The notes beneath the pieces are model-generated. The model was given only the letters and a program-made list of their open reading frames with translations. It was not told the origin of the DNA and made no database searches. Below, piece after piece: positions 7,240 through 15,984 of a DNA stretch of 64,000 bases (position 1 is the stretch's first letter; every line of letters starts with the position of its first letter). This DNA comes from Deinococcus sp. LM3 (GTDB taxonomy: Bacteria > Deinococcota > Deinococci > Deinococcales > Deinococcaceae), in NCBI RefSeq assembly GCF_002017875.1, contig NZ_MUFV01000002.1:62001-126000 (forward strand), given 5' to 3'. Position numbers and translations under genes: made by a program.

Positions 7240-9443
7240 AGTTCGATCAGCCCGCCACACCCAACCCCATCGATCAGGAGCGCGTCGTCACGCGCCCGCA
7301 CACCCGCATCGAGGGGCCGCTGAAGGTCACGGGGCAGGCGCCCTACGCCTACGAGTACCAGCTGCCCGAGGCGCCTACGTACGGCTTCGTGGTCGGCGCG
7401 GGCATCGCCAGGGGACGTATCACGGCGATCGACACGGCCGCCGCCGAGGCCGCGCCGGGCGTGCTGCTGGTCCTGACGCACGAGAACATGCCCGCGCAGG
7501 GTGAGTCCGACACGCCGGTCCCGCAGCAGGACGAGGCGTCCCCACAACTGGCCGGGCCGGAGGTCCGCCACTACCACCAGGCGGTCGCGTTCGTGGTCGC
7601 GGAAACCTTCGAGCAGGCCCGCGCGGCCGCGCACCTGATCGAGGTCACGTACGAGACCGCGCCCGGCCAGTTCACGCTGGCGGACACCGTGGAAGACGGC
7701 CAGGAACCGGACGACGCCGCCGACAGCGTGGTCGGGGACTTCGAGGAAGCCTTCGGTGCGGCCGAGGTCACGGTCGACCTGACCTACACCACGCCGGACC
7801 AGTCGCAGGCGCCGATGGAACCGCACGCGACCATCGCCCACTGGGACGGCGAGGGGCTGACCGTACACACCGCGCATCAGGTCGTCCACTGGGTCAGGCG
7901 GGGACTGGCCATGACGCTGAAGATCCCGCAGAAGAACGTCCGCGTGATCAGCGCGTACGTGGGCGGGGGCTTCGGCACGAAACTGCTGTTCTTCTCGGAC
8001 GCGGTGCTGTCGGCCGCTGCCGCGAAAGTGCTGGGCCGCCCGGTCAAGACGACCCTGCAACGCCCGCTGATCTTCAACAACACCTCTCACCGCGCCGCGA
8101 CCATCCAGCGCGTCCGGCTCGGCGCGGACCACGCCGGGAACCTCTCGGCCGTCGGGCACGACACCTGGACCGGGAACCTGCCCGGCGGGGACAGCGAACC
8201 CGCCTGCGAACAGACGAAGTACCTGTACGCCGGCCCGAACCGCCAGATCCGCACCCGCCAGTCCGAACTGGACCTGCCGCCCGGCGCGAGCATGCGCGCG
8301 CCCGGCGAGGCCGTCGGGATGCTCGCCATCGAGGGCGCGATGGACGAACTCGCCGAGAAACTGGGCGTGGACCCGGTCGAACTGCGCCTGATGAACGACG
8401 TACAGTTCGACCCGGAGAAAGGCCCGAAACGGCCGTTCTCGTCCCGCAAGCTCGCGCAGTCCCTGCGGACCGGCGCCCGGGCGTTCGGGTGGGAGGGGCG
8501 CCCCCGCACGCCGAAAGAACGCCGTGAGGGCGAGTGGCTGATCGGGTACGGCGTGGCCTCCGCGTTCCGCACGAACCTCGTCAAACCGTCCGGCGCGACC
8601 ATCCGCCTGGAACCCGGCGGCACCCTGACCGTCGAGACGCAGATGACCGACATCGGCACCGGCAGTTACACCATCCTCGGGCAGGTCGCCGCCGAGATGC
8701 TGGGCCTGACCCTGGAACAGGTGCAGGTGCGTCTGGGCGACAGCGAGTACCCGGCGTCCAGCGGGTCCGGCGGCTCCTGGGGCGCGAACAGCGCGTCGGC
8801 CGGCGTGTACGCCGCCTGCGACGCGCTGCGCCGCGACCTGGCGGCAAAGGCCGGGTACCCGTACGCGAACGCCGTCTTCCGCAACGGGAAGGTCTGGCAG
8901 GGCGCCGAGTGCACCGAACTGAGCGACCTCGCCGGTAAGGAAGGCGTGAGCGCCACCGGCAGCATGACGTACGGCGACCTGGACGAGCAGTTCGCGCAGG
9001 CGGGCTTCGGCGCGCACTTCGTGGAGGTCCGCGTGAACGCCTGCACCGCCGAGATCCGCGTGAACCGCGCCCTGAGCGTCGTCGGGGCCGGACGCATCCT
9101 GAACCCCATCACGGCCCGCAGCCAGTGCCTGGGCGGCATGACCATGGGCATCGGCTCGGCGCTCATGGAGGAACTGCACGTGGACCACGACCTGGGCCTG
9201 TTCGTGAACCACGACCTCGGCGAGTACCACGTGCCGGTCCACGCGGACATTCCGGACATGGACGTGATCTTCATCGACGAACTCGACGACGCCTCCAGCC
9301 CGCTGCGCGCCAAGGGCCTCGGGGAACTGGGGATCAGCGGCGTCGGTGCGGCCGTCGCGAACGCCGTGTACAACGCGACCGGCGTCCGCGTGCGCGACTT
9401 CCCCATCACGCTCGACAAGATCCTGGCCGGCTGGGACGACTGA
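7236..9443 (+). CDS. Aldehyde/xanthine oxidoreductase, molybdenum-binding subunit (PaoC/YagR-like)
   Basis: This is the catalytic subunit (735 aa, the expected length), oxidising aldehydes or related substrates at a molybdopterin cofactor. Family hallmarks are the N-terminal segment RPHTRIEGPLKVTGQAPYAY, the cofactor loop YVGGGFGTKL around residue 245, SMRAPGEAVGMLAIEGAMDE, the Gly/Ser-rich SSGSGGSWGANSASAG, and KGLGELGISGVGAAVANAVY near the C-terminus with the Glu that acts as catalytic base in the family. The ATG overlaps the FAD-subunit stop and is preceded by GGGGAGGAG. No chaperone of the XdhC/PaoD type lies next to it in this window. A bidirectional hairpin terminator follows at 9497. 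Confidence 0.93.
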   Translation: MKFDQPATPNPIDQERVVTRPHTRIEGPLKVTGQAPYAYEYQLPEAPTYGFVVGAGIARGRITAIDTAAAEAAPGVLLVLTHENMPAQGESDTPVPQQDEASPQLAGPEVRHYHQAVAFVVAETFEQARAAAHLIEVTYETAPGQFTLADTVEDGQEPDDAADSVVGDFEEAFGAAEVTVDLTYTTPDQSQAPMEPHATIAHWDGEGLTVHTAHQVVHWVRRGLAMTLKIPQKNVRVISAYVGGGFGTKLLFFSDAVLSAAAAKVLGRPVKTTLQRPLIFNNTSHRAATIQRVRLGADHAGNLSAVGHDTWTGNLPGGDSEPACEQTKYLYAGPNRQIRTRQSELDLPPGASMRAPGEAVGMLAIEGAMDELAEKLGVDPVELRLMNDVQFDPEKGPKRPFSSRKLAQSLRTGARAFGWEGRPRTPKERREGEWLIGYGVASAFRTNLVKPSGATIRLEPGGTLTVETQMTDIGTGSYTILGQVAAEMLGLTLEQVQVRLGDSEYPASSGSGGSWGANSASAGVYAACDALRRDLAAKAGYPYANAVFRNGKVWQGAECTELSDLAGKEGVSATGSMTYGDLDEQFAQAGFGAHFVEVRVNACTAEIRVNRALSVVGAGRILNPITARSQCLGGMTMGIGSALMEELHVDHDLGLFVNHDLGEYHVPVHADIPDMDVIFIDELDDASSPLRAKGLGELGISGVGAAVANAVYNATGVRVRDFPITLDKILAGWDD

Positions 9444-9496
9444 CGGCCGTGTTCAGGGGCCGCCGGGGGGACGCCTCAGGGCCTCTGAACCAGGCA

Positions 9497-9538
9497 GAGC
9501 GGCTTCCGGGTGTGTTCTCTCGCACCCGGAAGCCGCTC
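9497..9538. terminator. Bidirectional intrinsic terminator
   Basis: A perfect 16-bp stem (9497-9512 with 9523-9538, arm GAGCGGCTTCCGGGTG) closes a 10-nt loop. It lies between the plus-strand oxidoreductase operon ending at 9443 and the minus-strand MerR gene ending at 9562, so it can serve both. The plus-strand tail is pyrimidine-rich (CTCTTCTGTCTG). Confidence 0.85.
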
Positions 9539-9561
9539 CTCTTCTGTCTGCCCGGCCTGGA

Positions 9562-10044
9562 TTACCCGTCCGGGTCGGGGGTCGAGGCGGGCAGGTCGCC
9601 GCCGGTGAAGCGTTTGGTGAGCCAGCGGTCGAAGCGGGCCATGTTGTTCGCCTGCCGCTCGAAGGCGGCGTTGATGGCGCGCAGGCGGGTGTGTAGCGCT
9701 TTCAGGCGGGCGTCGTCGAGGGGAATGTCGGCGCGGGTCCAGTCGCGGCGGTAGTGGCCGTGGATGTCGTGCGTGGCGCGGCGCAGGATGACCATGTCCC
9801 GCGCCTCCTCCAGGGTCATGCCCAGGGCGCGGAGGTCGATCAGGTCGCGCAGCAGCCGCAGCGAGTACGGGCCGTACAGCGCCCGGCCGGACGCGGTCAC
9901 CTGATCGGGTGTCAGGAGGTGCAGTTCGGCGTAGTGCATGACGGTGCGGCGGGTCACGCCGGCCTCGCGGGCCAGTTCGGCGGTCGTGTAGAAGGTCGGG
10001 GCGGGCTGTGGCGGGGCGGGTGGGGTCGGGGCTGGGTCGGTCAC
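9562..10044 (-). CDS. MerR-family transcriptional regulator
   Basis: A 160-aa protein with a MerR winged helix-turn-helix: FYTTAELAREAGVTRRTVMHY (residues 18-38) is the helix-turn-helix, and the wing region continues with GPYSLRLLRDLIDLRALGMTLEEARDMVI. The C-terminal third is a helical, arginine-rich region without the cysteines of metal-sensing MerR proteins, so the effector is unknown. The GTG start overlaps the stop of the upstream quinone oxidoreductase (GTGA), so the two form one operon. MerR proteins beside oxidoreductases often sense redox or electrophile stress; that role is inferred here. Confidence 0.85.
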   Translation of the reverse strand: MTDPAPTPPAPPQPAPTFYTTAELAREAGVTRRTVMHYAELHLLTPDQVTASGRALYGPYSLRLLRDLIDLRALGMTLEEARDMVILRRATHDIHGHYRRDWTRADIPLDDARLKALHTRLRAINAAFERQANNMARFDRWLTKRFTGGDLPASTPDPDG

Positions 10045-11015
10045 GGCGTGATGATCACTTTACCGGTCACGCGGCGCTCCAGCAGGTCGCGCATGGCGCG
10101 CGGGCCGTCCTCCAGCGCGTAGCGTTCGCTGACCAGCGGGCGCACCGTGCCGTCCATGACCCACCCGGCCAGCCGGGCGAGGTTGCGGGCGTTCCCAGCC
10201 GGGTCGCGGCGCGCGAATTCGCCCCAGAAGACACCCACGACCGACGCGCCCTTCAGGAGCGGCAGGTTCAGCGGCAGGCGCGGGATCTCGCCGCCCGCGA
10301 AGCCGATCACGAGGTACCGCCCGCCCCACGCGATGCTGCGGAAGGCACTCTCGGCCCAGCGGTCGCCGACGGGGTCGAGGATGACGTCCACGCCCTGTTT
10401 GCCGGTCAATGCTTTCAGGGCGTCCTTCAGGTCGGCCTGTTCGTAGTTGATGACCTCGTCCGCGCCGTGCTGGCGGGCCAGTTCGAGTTTCTCGTCGGTG
10501 CTGGCGGCGGCGATCACGCGCGCGCCGAGTGCCTTGCCGATCATGATGGCGGCCAGTCCCACGCCCCCGGCGGCCCCCAGGACCAGCAGCGTCTCGCCGG
10601 CCCTGACCTGCCCACGGTCGATCAGGGCGTGCATGACCGTCCCGTACGCCAGGGGTAGCGTGGCGGCCACGCCGAGGTCCATGCCGTCCGGCAGGGGCAT
10701 GACGGCAGCGGCCGGGGCGTTCAGGTGCGTGGCGAACGCGCCGGTGCCCGTGAACGCCGCGACGCGCTGGCCCACGCTCAGGCCGCGCACGCCCTCACCG
10801 ACGGCCGTGATGATCCCGGCGGCCTCCGCGCCCGGCGTGAACGGCAGCGGCGGCCGCACCTGGTACTGGCCCATGACCATCAGCGCGTCGGGGTAGTTCA
10901 CGCCAGCGGCGTGCACCTCGATGGTGACCTCGCCGGGAGCGGGGGCGGGCGTGGGCGTGTCGAGGACGGTCAGGGTTTCGGGCTGGTCGAAGGCAGTGCA
11001 GGTGAGTGCGCGCAT
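10041..11015 (-). CDS. Zinc-free NAD(P)H:quinone oxidoreductase (MDR superfamily)
   Basis: A 324-aa medium-chain dehydrogenase/reductase of the quinone oxidoreductase (QOR) group. It begins MRALTCTAFDQPETLTVLDT. The catalytic domain has EVHAAGVNYPDALMVMGQYQ, and the Rossmann fold contains LLVLGAAGGVGLAAIMIGKA followed by GARVIAAASTDEKLELARQHG. No structural or catalytic zinc cysteines are present. The ATG at 11015 has GGAGG six bases upstream, whereas the longer frame to 11360 runs into the divergent gene. It is co-transcribed with the MerR regulator and divergent from an acyl-CoA dehydrogenase. A TAAGAT box on the minus strand at 11068-11073 could be its -10. It probably reduces quinones or enoyl-type electrophiles with NADPH; the substrate is not deducible. 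Confidence 0.88.
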   Translation of the reverse strand: MRALTCTAFDQPETLTVLDTPTPAPAPGEVTIEVHAAGVNYPDALMVMGQYQVRPPLPFTPGAEAAGIITAVGEGVRGLSVGQRVAAFTGTGAFATHLNAPAAAVMPLPDGMDLGVAATLPLAYGTVMHALIDRGQVRAGETLLVLGAAGGVGLAAIMIGKALGARVIAAASTDEKLELARQHGADEVINYEQADLKDALKALTGKQGVDVILDPVGDRWAESAFRSIAWGGRYLVIGFAGGEIPRLPLNLPLLKGASVVGVFWGEFARRDPAGNARNLARLAGWVMDGTVRPLVSERYALEDGPRAMRDLLERRVTGKVIITP

Positions 11016-11084
11016 GGGGTTCCTCCAGGGAAAGGGTGGGGCGTGGATGGATTGGGGCCGTGCGCCCATCTTAACCCAGCCGTC

Positions 11085-11132
11085 TTGACGCACACGTTCA
11101 AAGTTGACGTGTACGTTCACTGTCGGTAGGCT
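11085..11132 (+). promoter_or_regulatory. Tandem operator overlapping the acyl-CoA dehydrogenase promoter
   Basis: Two 16-bp copies, TTGACGCACACGTTCA (11085-11100) and TTGACGTGTACGTTCA (11104-11119), are separated by AAG. The core is a partial palindrome (ACGT-NN-ACGT). The second copy supplies a -35 (TTGACG, 11104-11109) which with 17 bp spacing meets TAGGCT (11127-11132), so a bound protein would block this promoter. A closely related site lies upstream of the short-chain dehydrogenase at 21836. Confidence 0.7.
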
Positions 11133-11223
11133 CTGGGTATCCACAGACGCGCGGGGCAGCCCCGACCGGCGGAGCCCGCCCGCCCCCACCTTCCCCCTTC
11201 CCAGCACCCGAGGAGCGACCCGC

Positions 11224-13020
<1,797 letters not shown>

Positions 13021-13116
13021 TCCGAACCCGGAGAGCTGCGCCGCAGAGCGAGTTGAAGAGAAGCGGGTGCCGGGCCTGGAGTTGCCCGGTGCCCTGCCGC
13101 GCGGCGACCGAGAAGT

Positions 13117-13134
13117 TTGTCACAAAACTGTCAT
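13117..13134 (+). promoter_or_regulatory. Pho-box-like direct repeat
   Basis: TTGTCAC-AAAA-CTGTCAT: two 7-bp direct repeats with a 4-bp A-rich spacer, the layout of a PhoB/PhoP-type box (classical form CTGTCAT-NNNN-CTGTCAT). It ends 22 bp upstream of the small membrane protein start at 13157. A second copy lies at 13722-13739. Confidence 0.5.
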
Positions 13135-13156
13135 GTGCGGCCGGTCAGCATGAGGC

Positions 13157-13351
13157 ATGCTTCTGGAACTGCTGATGTGGGGAATCATCCTTCAGGTGCT
13201 GCTGGGCGTCGGATTCGGCCTGGTGTGCGCCTACCTGAGCTGGCGCGGCCCGCGCGACCCGGACGCCGCCGACCTGATCCCGGCGCCCGAACCGGCCCGC
13301 AGCGCCGCGCCCGCCCCACAGCGGGTCCGGCACGACACGCACTTCAGCTGA
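13157..13351 (+). CDS. Small single-pass membrane protein (64 aa)
   Basis: The frame encodes MLLELLMWGIILQVLLGVGF, continuing GLVCAYLSWRG, one clear transmembrane helix (about residues 3-27), then a Pro/Ala-rich cytoplasmic-like tail ending RVRHDTHFS. No family was recognised. The ribosome site is weak (GAGG close to the ATG), but a Pho-box-like repeat ends 22 bp upstream, which supports a real, regulated gene. It could be a small regulatory or assembly subunit. Confidence 0.5.
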   Translation: MLLELLMWGIILQVLLGVGFGLVCAYLSWRGPRDPDAADLIPAPEPARSAAPAPQRVRHDTHFS

Positions 13352-13523
13352 GCGCCCCCGCCCGGCGCCCGGATTGCGCCCGGTAGCCCCGCTGGCCGCC
13401 CGCCGCATGAGAACCGACTCTGTCTGACCCTAAGGGCACCTTGGCACCTGTTCAAGCTCCGCTCCACGGCAACTCAAGACCGCTGTCATCAGCGCCGGGC
13501 CGCCGGGCGGCACACTGAGAGAC

Positions 13524-13622
13524 ATGGAACTCCTCTTCGCTGTCCTGGCCATCGCCGTCCCCCTCCTCGCCGTTCCGGTCCTGTACCCCGCCCGCCCCGA
13601 ACAGGCCGCCGCACACGAATGA
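13524..13622 (+). CDS. Very small membrane peptide (32 aa)
   Basis: The frame reads MELLFAVLAIAVPLLAVPVL and ends YPARPEQAAAHE: one transmembrane helix with a short polar tail, similar in build to KdpF-type peptides, though no kdp genes are nearby. GAGAG lies just before the ATG. A strong hairpin terminator begins 34 bp after the stop, which supports a real short transcript. The function is unknown. Confidence 0.45.
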   Translation: MELLFAVLAIAVPLLAVPVLYPARPEQAAAHE

Positions 13623-13655
13623 AGCCGAACAGAACCCACAGTACAGACACCACAG

Positions 13656-13683
13656 ACCGGACGCCCTGATACAGGCGTCCGGT
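13656..13683 (+). terminator. Hairpin terminator after the 32-aa peptide gene
   Basis: A perfect 10-bp stem, ACCGGACGCC (13656-13665) with GGCGTCCGGT (13674-13683), and an 8-nt loop, followed by TCTC. No long T run is present. Confidence 0.6.
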
Positions 13684-13721
13684 TCTCATGGTCTGCGCGG
13701 CGGCCCGTCAGACCGGGGCAC

Positions 13722-13739
13722 CTGTCAGAAAACTGTCAG
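13722..13739 (+). promoter_or_regulatory. Second Pho-box-like direct repeat
   Basis: CTGTCAG-AAAA-CTGTCAG, a perfect 7-bp direct repeat with the same AAAA spacer as the copy at 13117. It lies 20 bp beyond the stop of the minus-strand dehydrogenase (13760) and points into no plus-strand gene, so its target is unclear. Confidence 0.4.
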
Positions 13740-13759
13740 AGATGGCCCTTCCCGGTCGG

Positions 13760-15208
13760 TCACAGGCCCAGGCTGATGTACTTCGTTTCCAGGTATTCCT
13801 CCAGGCCCCAGTGACCACCCTCGCGGCCCACGCCGCTGTTCTTCATGCCGCCGAACGGCATCTGCGGCGCGGCCGCGCTGGGGCCACCGTCGTTGATGCC
13901 GACGATGCCGTACTCGAGCGCCTCGGCCACCCGGAACGCGCGGGACAGGTCGCGGGTGTAGGCGTACGCAGCCAGCCCGTACTCGCTGTCGTTCGCCAGG
14001 GTCAGCGCTTCCTGTTCGGTGTCGAAGGCCACGACGGGCGCGACCGGCCCGAAGGTCTCCTCACGCAGGATCAGCGAGTCCGGGTGGACGTCCGTCAGGA
14101 CCGTCGGGTGGAAGTACAGCCCGCCCTGGTGCGTGCCGCCTACCGTCGCCCGCGCGCCGCGCGCCAGGGCGTCCTCGACCTGCGCGCGGACCTTGTCCAG
14201 GCCCGCCTGCTCGACGACCGGCCCCACGTTCGTGCGGTCCTGCAAGGGGTCGCCCAGCACCAGTTCCCCGGTCAGGCGCGACAGGATGGCCGTGAACTCG
14301 GCGGCCACGTCGCGCTGCACGTACACGCGGTTGGTGCTGATGCAGGTCTGCCCGGCGTTCCGGAACTTGCTGCCGATCACCTCACGCGCCGCGCGTTCCA
14401 GGTCCGCGTCCGCGAAGATCAGGAACGGCGCGTGCCCGCCGAGTTCCAGGCTGACGCGCTTGAGGGTCTGCGCGGCCTGCCCGTACAGCAGGCGGCCCAC
14501 GGCGGTGCTGCCGGTGAAGGTCAGTTTCCGGACGCGGCTGTCCGCCATGAACGGCGCGCTGAACGCCGCGGCGTCGCTGGTGGGCAGCACCTGCAGCGTG
14601 TTCGCCGGGCCGCCGGCCTCCAGCCACAGCTGCGCGAGGTACAGCGCCGTCATGGGGCTCTGCTCGGCGGGTTTGAGGATCATGACGCAACCGGCGGCCA
14701 GTGCGGGCGCGGCCTTGCGGGTGATCATCCCGGCCGGGAAGTTCCACGGCGTCACGGCGTACACCACGCCGACCGGTTCGCTGGCGGTGAAACCGCGCTT
14801 GTGGTCGAAGCGGCTGGGTACGCGCTCCCCGCCGATGCGGCTGGCCTCCTCGGCGCACCACTCGATGAAACTGGCGGCGTAGAGCACCTCGCCGCGTGTT
14901 TCCGTGATGGGTTTGCCCATCTCCAGCGTCATCAGGCGCGCCAGCGGCTCCCGGTGCTCCAGCATCAGGTCATGCCATTTCCGCAGGATCTGCCCGCGCC
15001 GGTACGGGTTGACCCGCCGCCAGTCCTTCAGGGCCTCCTCGGCCGCGTCGATGGCGCGCCGGGCGTCGTCGGCCGTGCAGTCCGCCACCGACCCGATGGG
15101 TTCCAGCGTGCCGGGATGAATGACCTCGAAGGTGTTCGGCGTGGCGTGCCACGCGCCCTCAAAGTAAGCCTCGGAGCGGGTGACGGGATCGTTCAGCAGT
15201 GTGGTCAT
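13760..15208 (-). CDS. gabD: NAD(P)-dependent succinate-semialdehyde dehydrogenase (ALDH family)
   Basis: A 482-aa aldehyde dehydrogenase oxidising an aldehyde, most likely succinate semialdehyde, to the acid. Catalytic residues are present: Glu255 in VSLELGGHAPFLIF and Cys289 in RNAGQTCISTNRVYV. TPWNFPAGMITRKAAPALAAG and FTGSTAVGRLL form the cofactor site. The segment EMGKPITETRGEVLYAASFI and the overall length fit the GabD group, but glutarate-semialdehyde activity cannot be excluded. The ATG at 15208 has GGAGG seven bases upstream. It is transcribed alone, towards the small-protein region; a short triple tandem repeat sits in its upstream region. Confidence 0.88.
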   Translation of the reverse strand: MTTLLNDPVTRSEAYFEGAWHATPNTFEVIHPGTLEPIGSVADCTADDARRAIDAAEEALKDWRRVNPYRRGQILRKWHDLMLEHREPLARLMTLEMGKPITETRGEVLYAASFIEWCAEEASRIGGERVPSRFDHKRGFTASEPVGVVYAVTPWNFPAGMITRKAAPALAAGCVMILKPAEQSPMTALYLAQLWLEAGGPANTLQVLPTSDAAAFSAPFMADSRVRKLTFTGSTAVGRLLYGQAAQTLKRVSLELGGHAPFLIFADADLERAAREVIGSKFRNAGQTCISTNRVYVQRDVAAEFTAILSRLTGELVLGDPLQDRTNVGPVVEQAGLDKVRAQVEDALARGARATVGGTHQGGLYFHPTVLTDVHPDSLILREETFGPVAPVVAFDTEQEALTLANDSEYGLAAYAYTRDLSRAFRVAEALEYGIVGINDGGPSAAAPQMPFGGMKNSGVGREGGHWGLEEYLETKYISLGL

Positions 15209-15256
15209 GGGAACCTCCGGAAAAGGGCCGGGCGCGCCGGTGCGGGAGAGTGGCGG

Positions 15257-15308
15257 GAAGTCAGGGGGACAGCAGAAGTCGGGGGACAGCAGAAGTCGGG
15301 GGACAGCA
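15257..15308. repeat. Three tandem copies of a 17-bp unit
   Basis: GAAGTCGGGGGACAGCA occurs at 15275-15291 and 15292-15308, preceded by an 18-bp variant with one extra base at 15257-15274. It lies 50-100 bp upstream of the dehydrogenase start, inside the likely promoter region. Confidence 0.85.
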
Positions 15309-15462
15309 GGGAGCCGCGCTGGCAGGGACGGCGCAGCGGAGGCCGGGCCGGGAGACGGGTGGGTCGGCCCGATGATAGTGGCTGGGACCTGCCAGCCTCG
15401 ACCGGCTGCGTCGGGCCGTCCGGATGGGCGGATCTCCCTGTCTGGACCGCGCTGGCGGCGGT

Positions 15463-15984
15463 TCAGAATTCGACGGTGATGGTCACGGCGTCGCTGTACG
15501 TTCCGGCGAACGGCCGCTGTCCGGCGGGGATCACGCCGTTCACGGTCAGCAGGGTGGTTCCCAGCGAGCCGAGCAGGGCAGGCAGCAGGACCGCGCCGCC
15601 CACGGTGGACGTGCCGTCGCTGCCGTCGCCCCAGCGGGCGCCGAGCGGCGTGAACAGCCCGTAGTTCAGGCGGCCCGACGGACTGCCCAGCATCGCCTGC
15701 GCCGCGTAACTGCCGCCCTGGCCGGGCCCCAGCGACACCTGGAACGGCACGGTCAGCGCGTCCAGCAGGGAGGTGGCCCGGCAGGACACGCTGATGGGCG
15801 CGCTGGCCGCCGTGGGAGTCAGGCGGGTCGCGTCGTAGGCGCCGAACGACAGGGGAGAGGCGCTGAGCAGGCAGGTGACGGCCGCCTGCGCCCCGCCGCC
15901 CAGGGTGGAGACGACCAGGGTGGCGGCGACCAGGGTCAGGCCGCGCCTCCAGGGCAGGAAGTGCCGGGCGGAGGTCAGCGGCAC
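15463..15984 (-). CDS. SCPU-domain pilus protein, probable tip/minor subunit
   Basis: A 173-aa spore-coat-U (SCPU) family protein, the subunit type of archaic (Csu-like) chaperone-usher pili. The GTG at 15984 overlaps the usher stop and has GGAGG seven bases upstream. A signal peptide ends around AQA (TLVAATLVVSTLGGGAQA). The mature domain shows CLLSASPLSFGAYDATR, ISVSCRATSL and the C-terminal TYSDAVTITVEF strand expected of a chaperone donor-strand substrate. It is last in the operon and encodes one SCPU domain, so it may be the adhesin or tip subunit; two-domain tip proteins are more usual, and this role is inferred. Confidence 0.85.
   Translation of the reverse strand: MPLTSARHFLPWRRGLTLVAATLVVSTLGGGAQAAVTCLLSASPLSFGAYDATRLTPTAASAPISVSCRATSLLDALTVPFQVSLGPGQGGSYAAQAMLGSPSGRLNYGLFTPLGARWGDGSDGTSTVGGAVLLPALLGSLGTTLLTVNGVIPAGQRPFAGTYSDAVTITVEF

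Noticed and set aside
6849..9242. 797-codon minus-strand open frame opposite the molybdenum subunit
   Set aside because: It is an antisense shadow of a well-defined enzyme gene; the translation is Arg/Val/Gly-rich with no domain.
13117..13134. Reading the TGTCA repeats as a CRISPR or phage attachment site
   Set aside because: Only two 18-bp occurrences, 600 bp apart, with no spacers, cas genes or integrase; the Pho-box layout explains them better.
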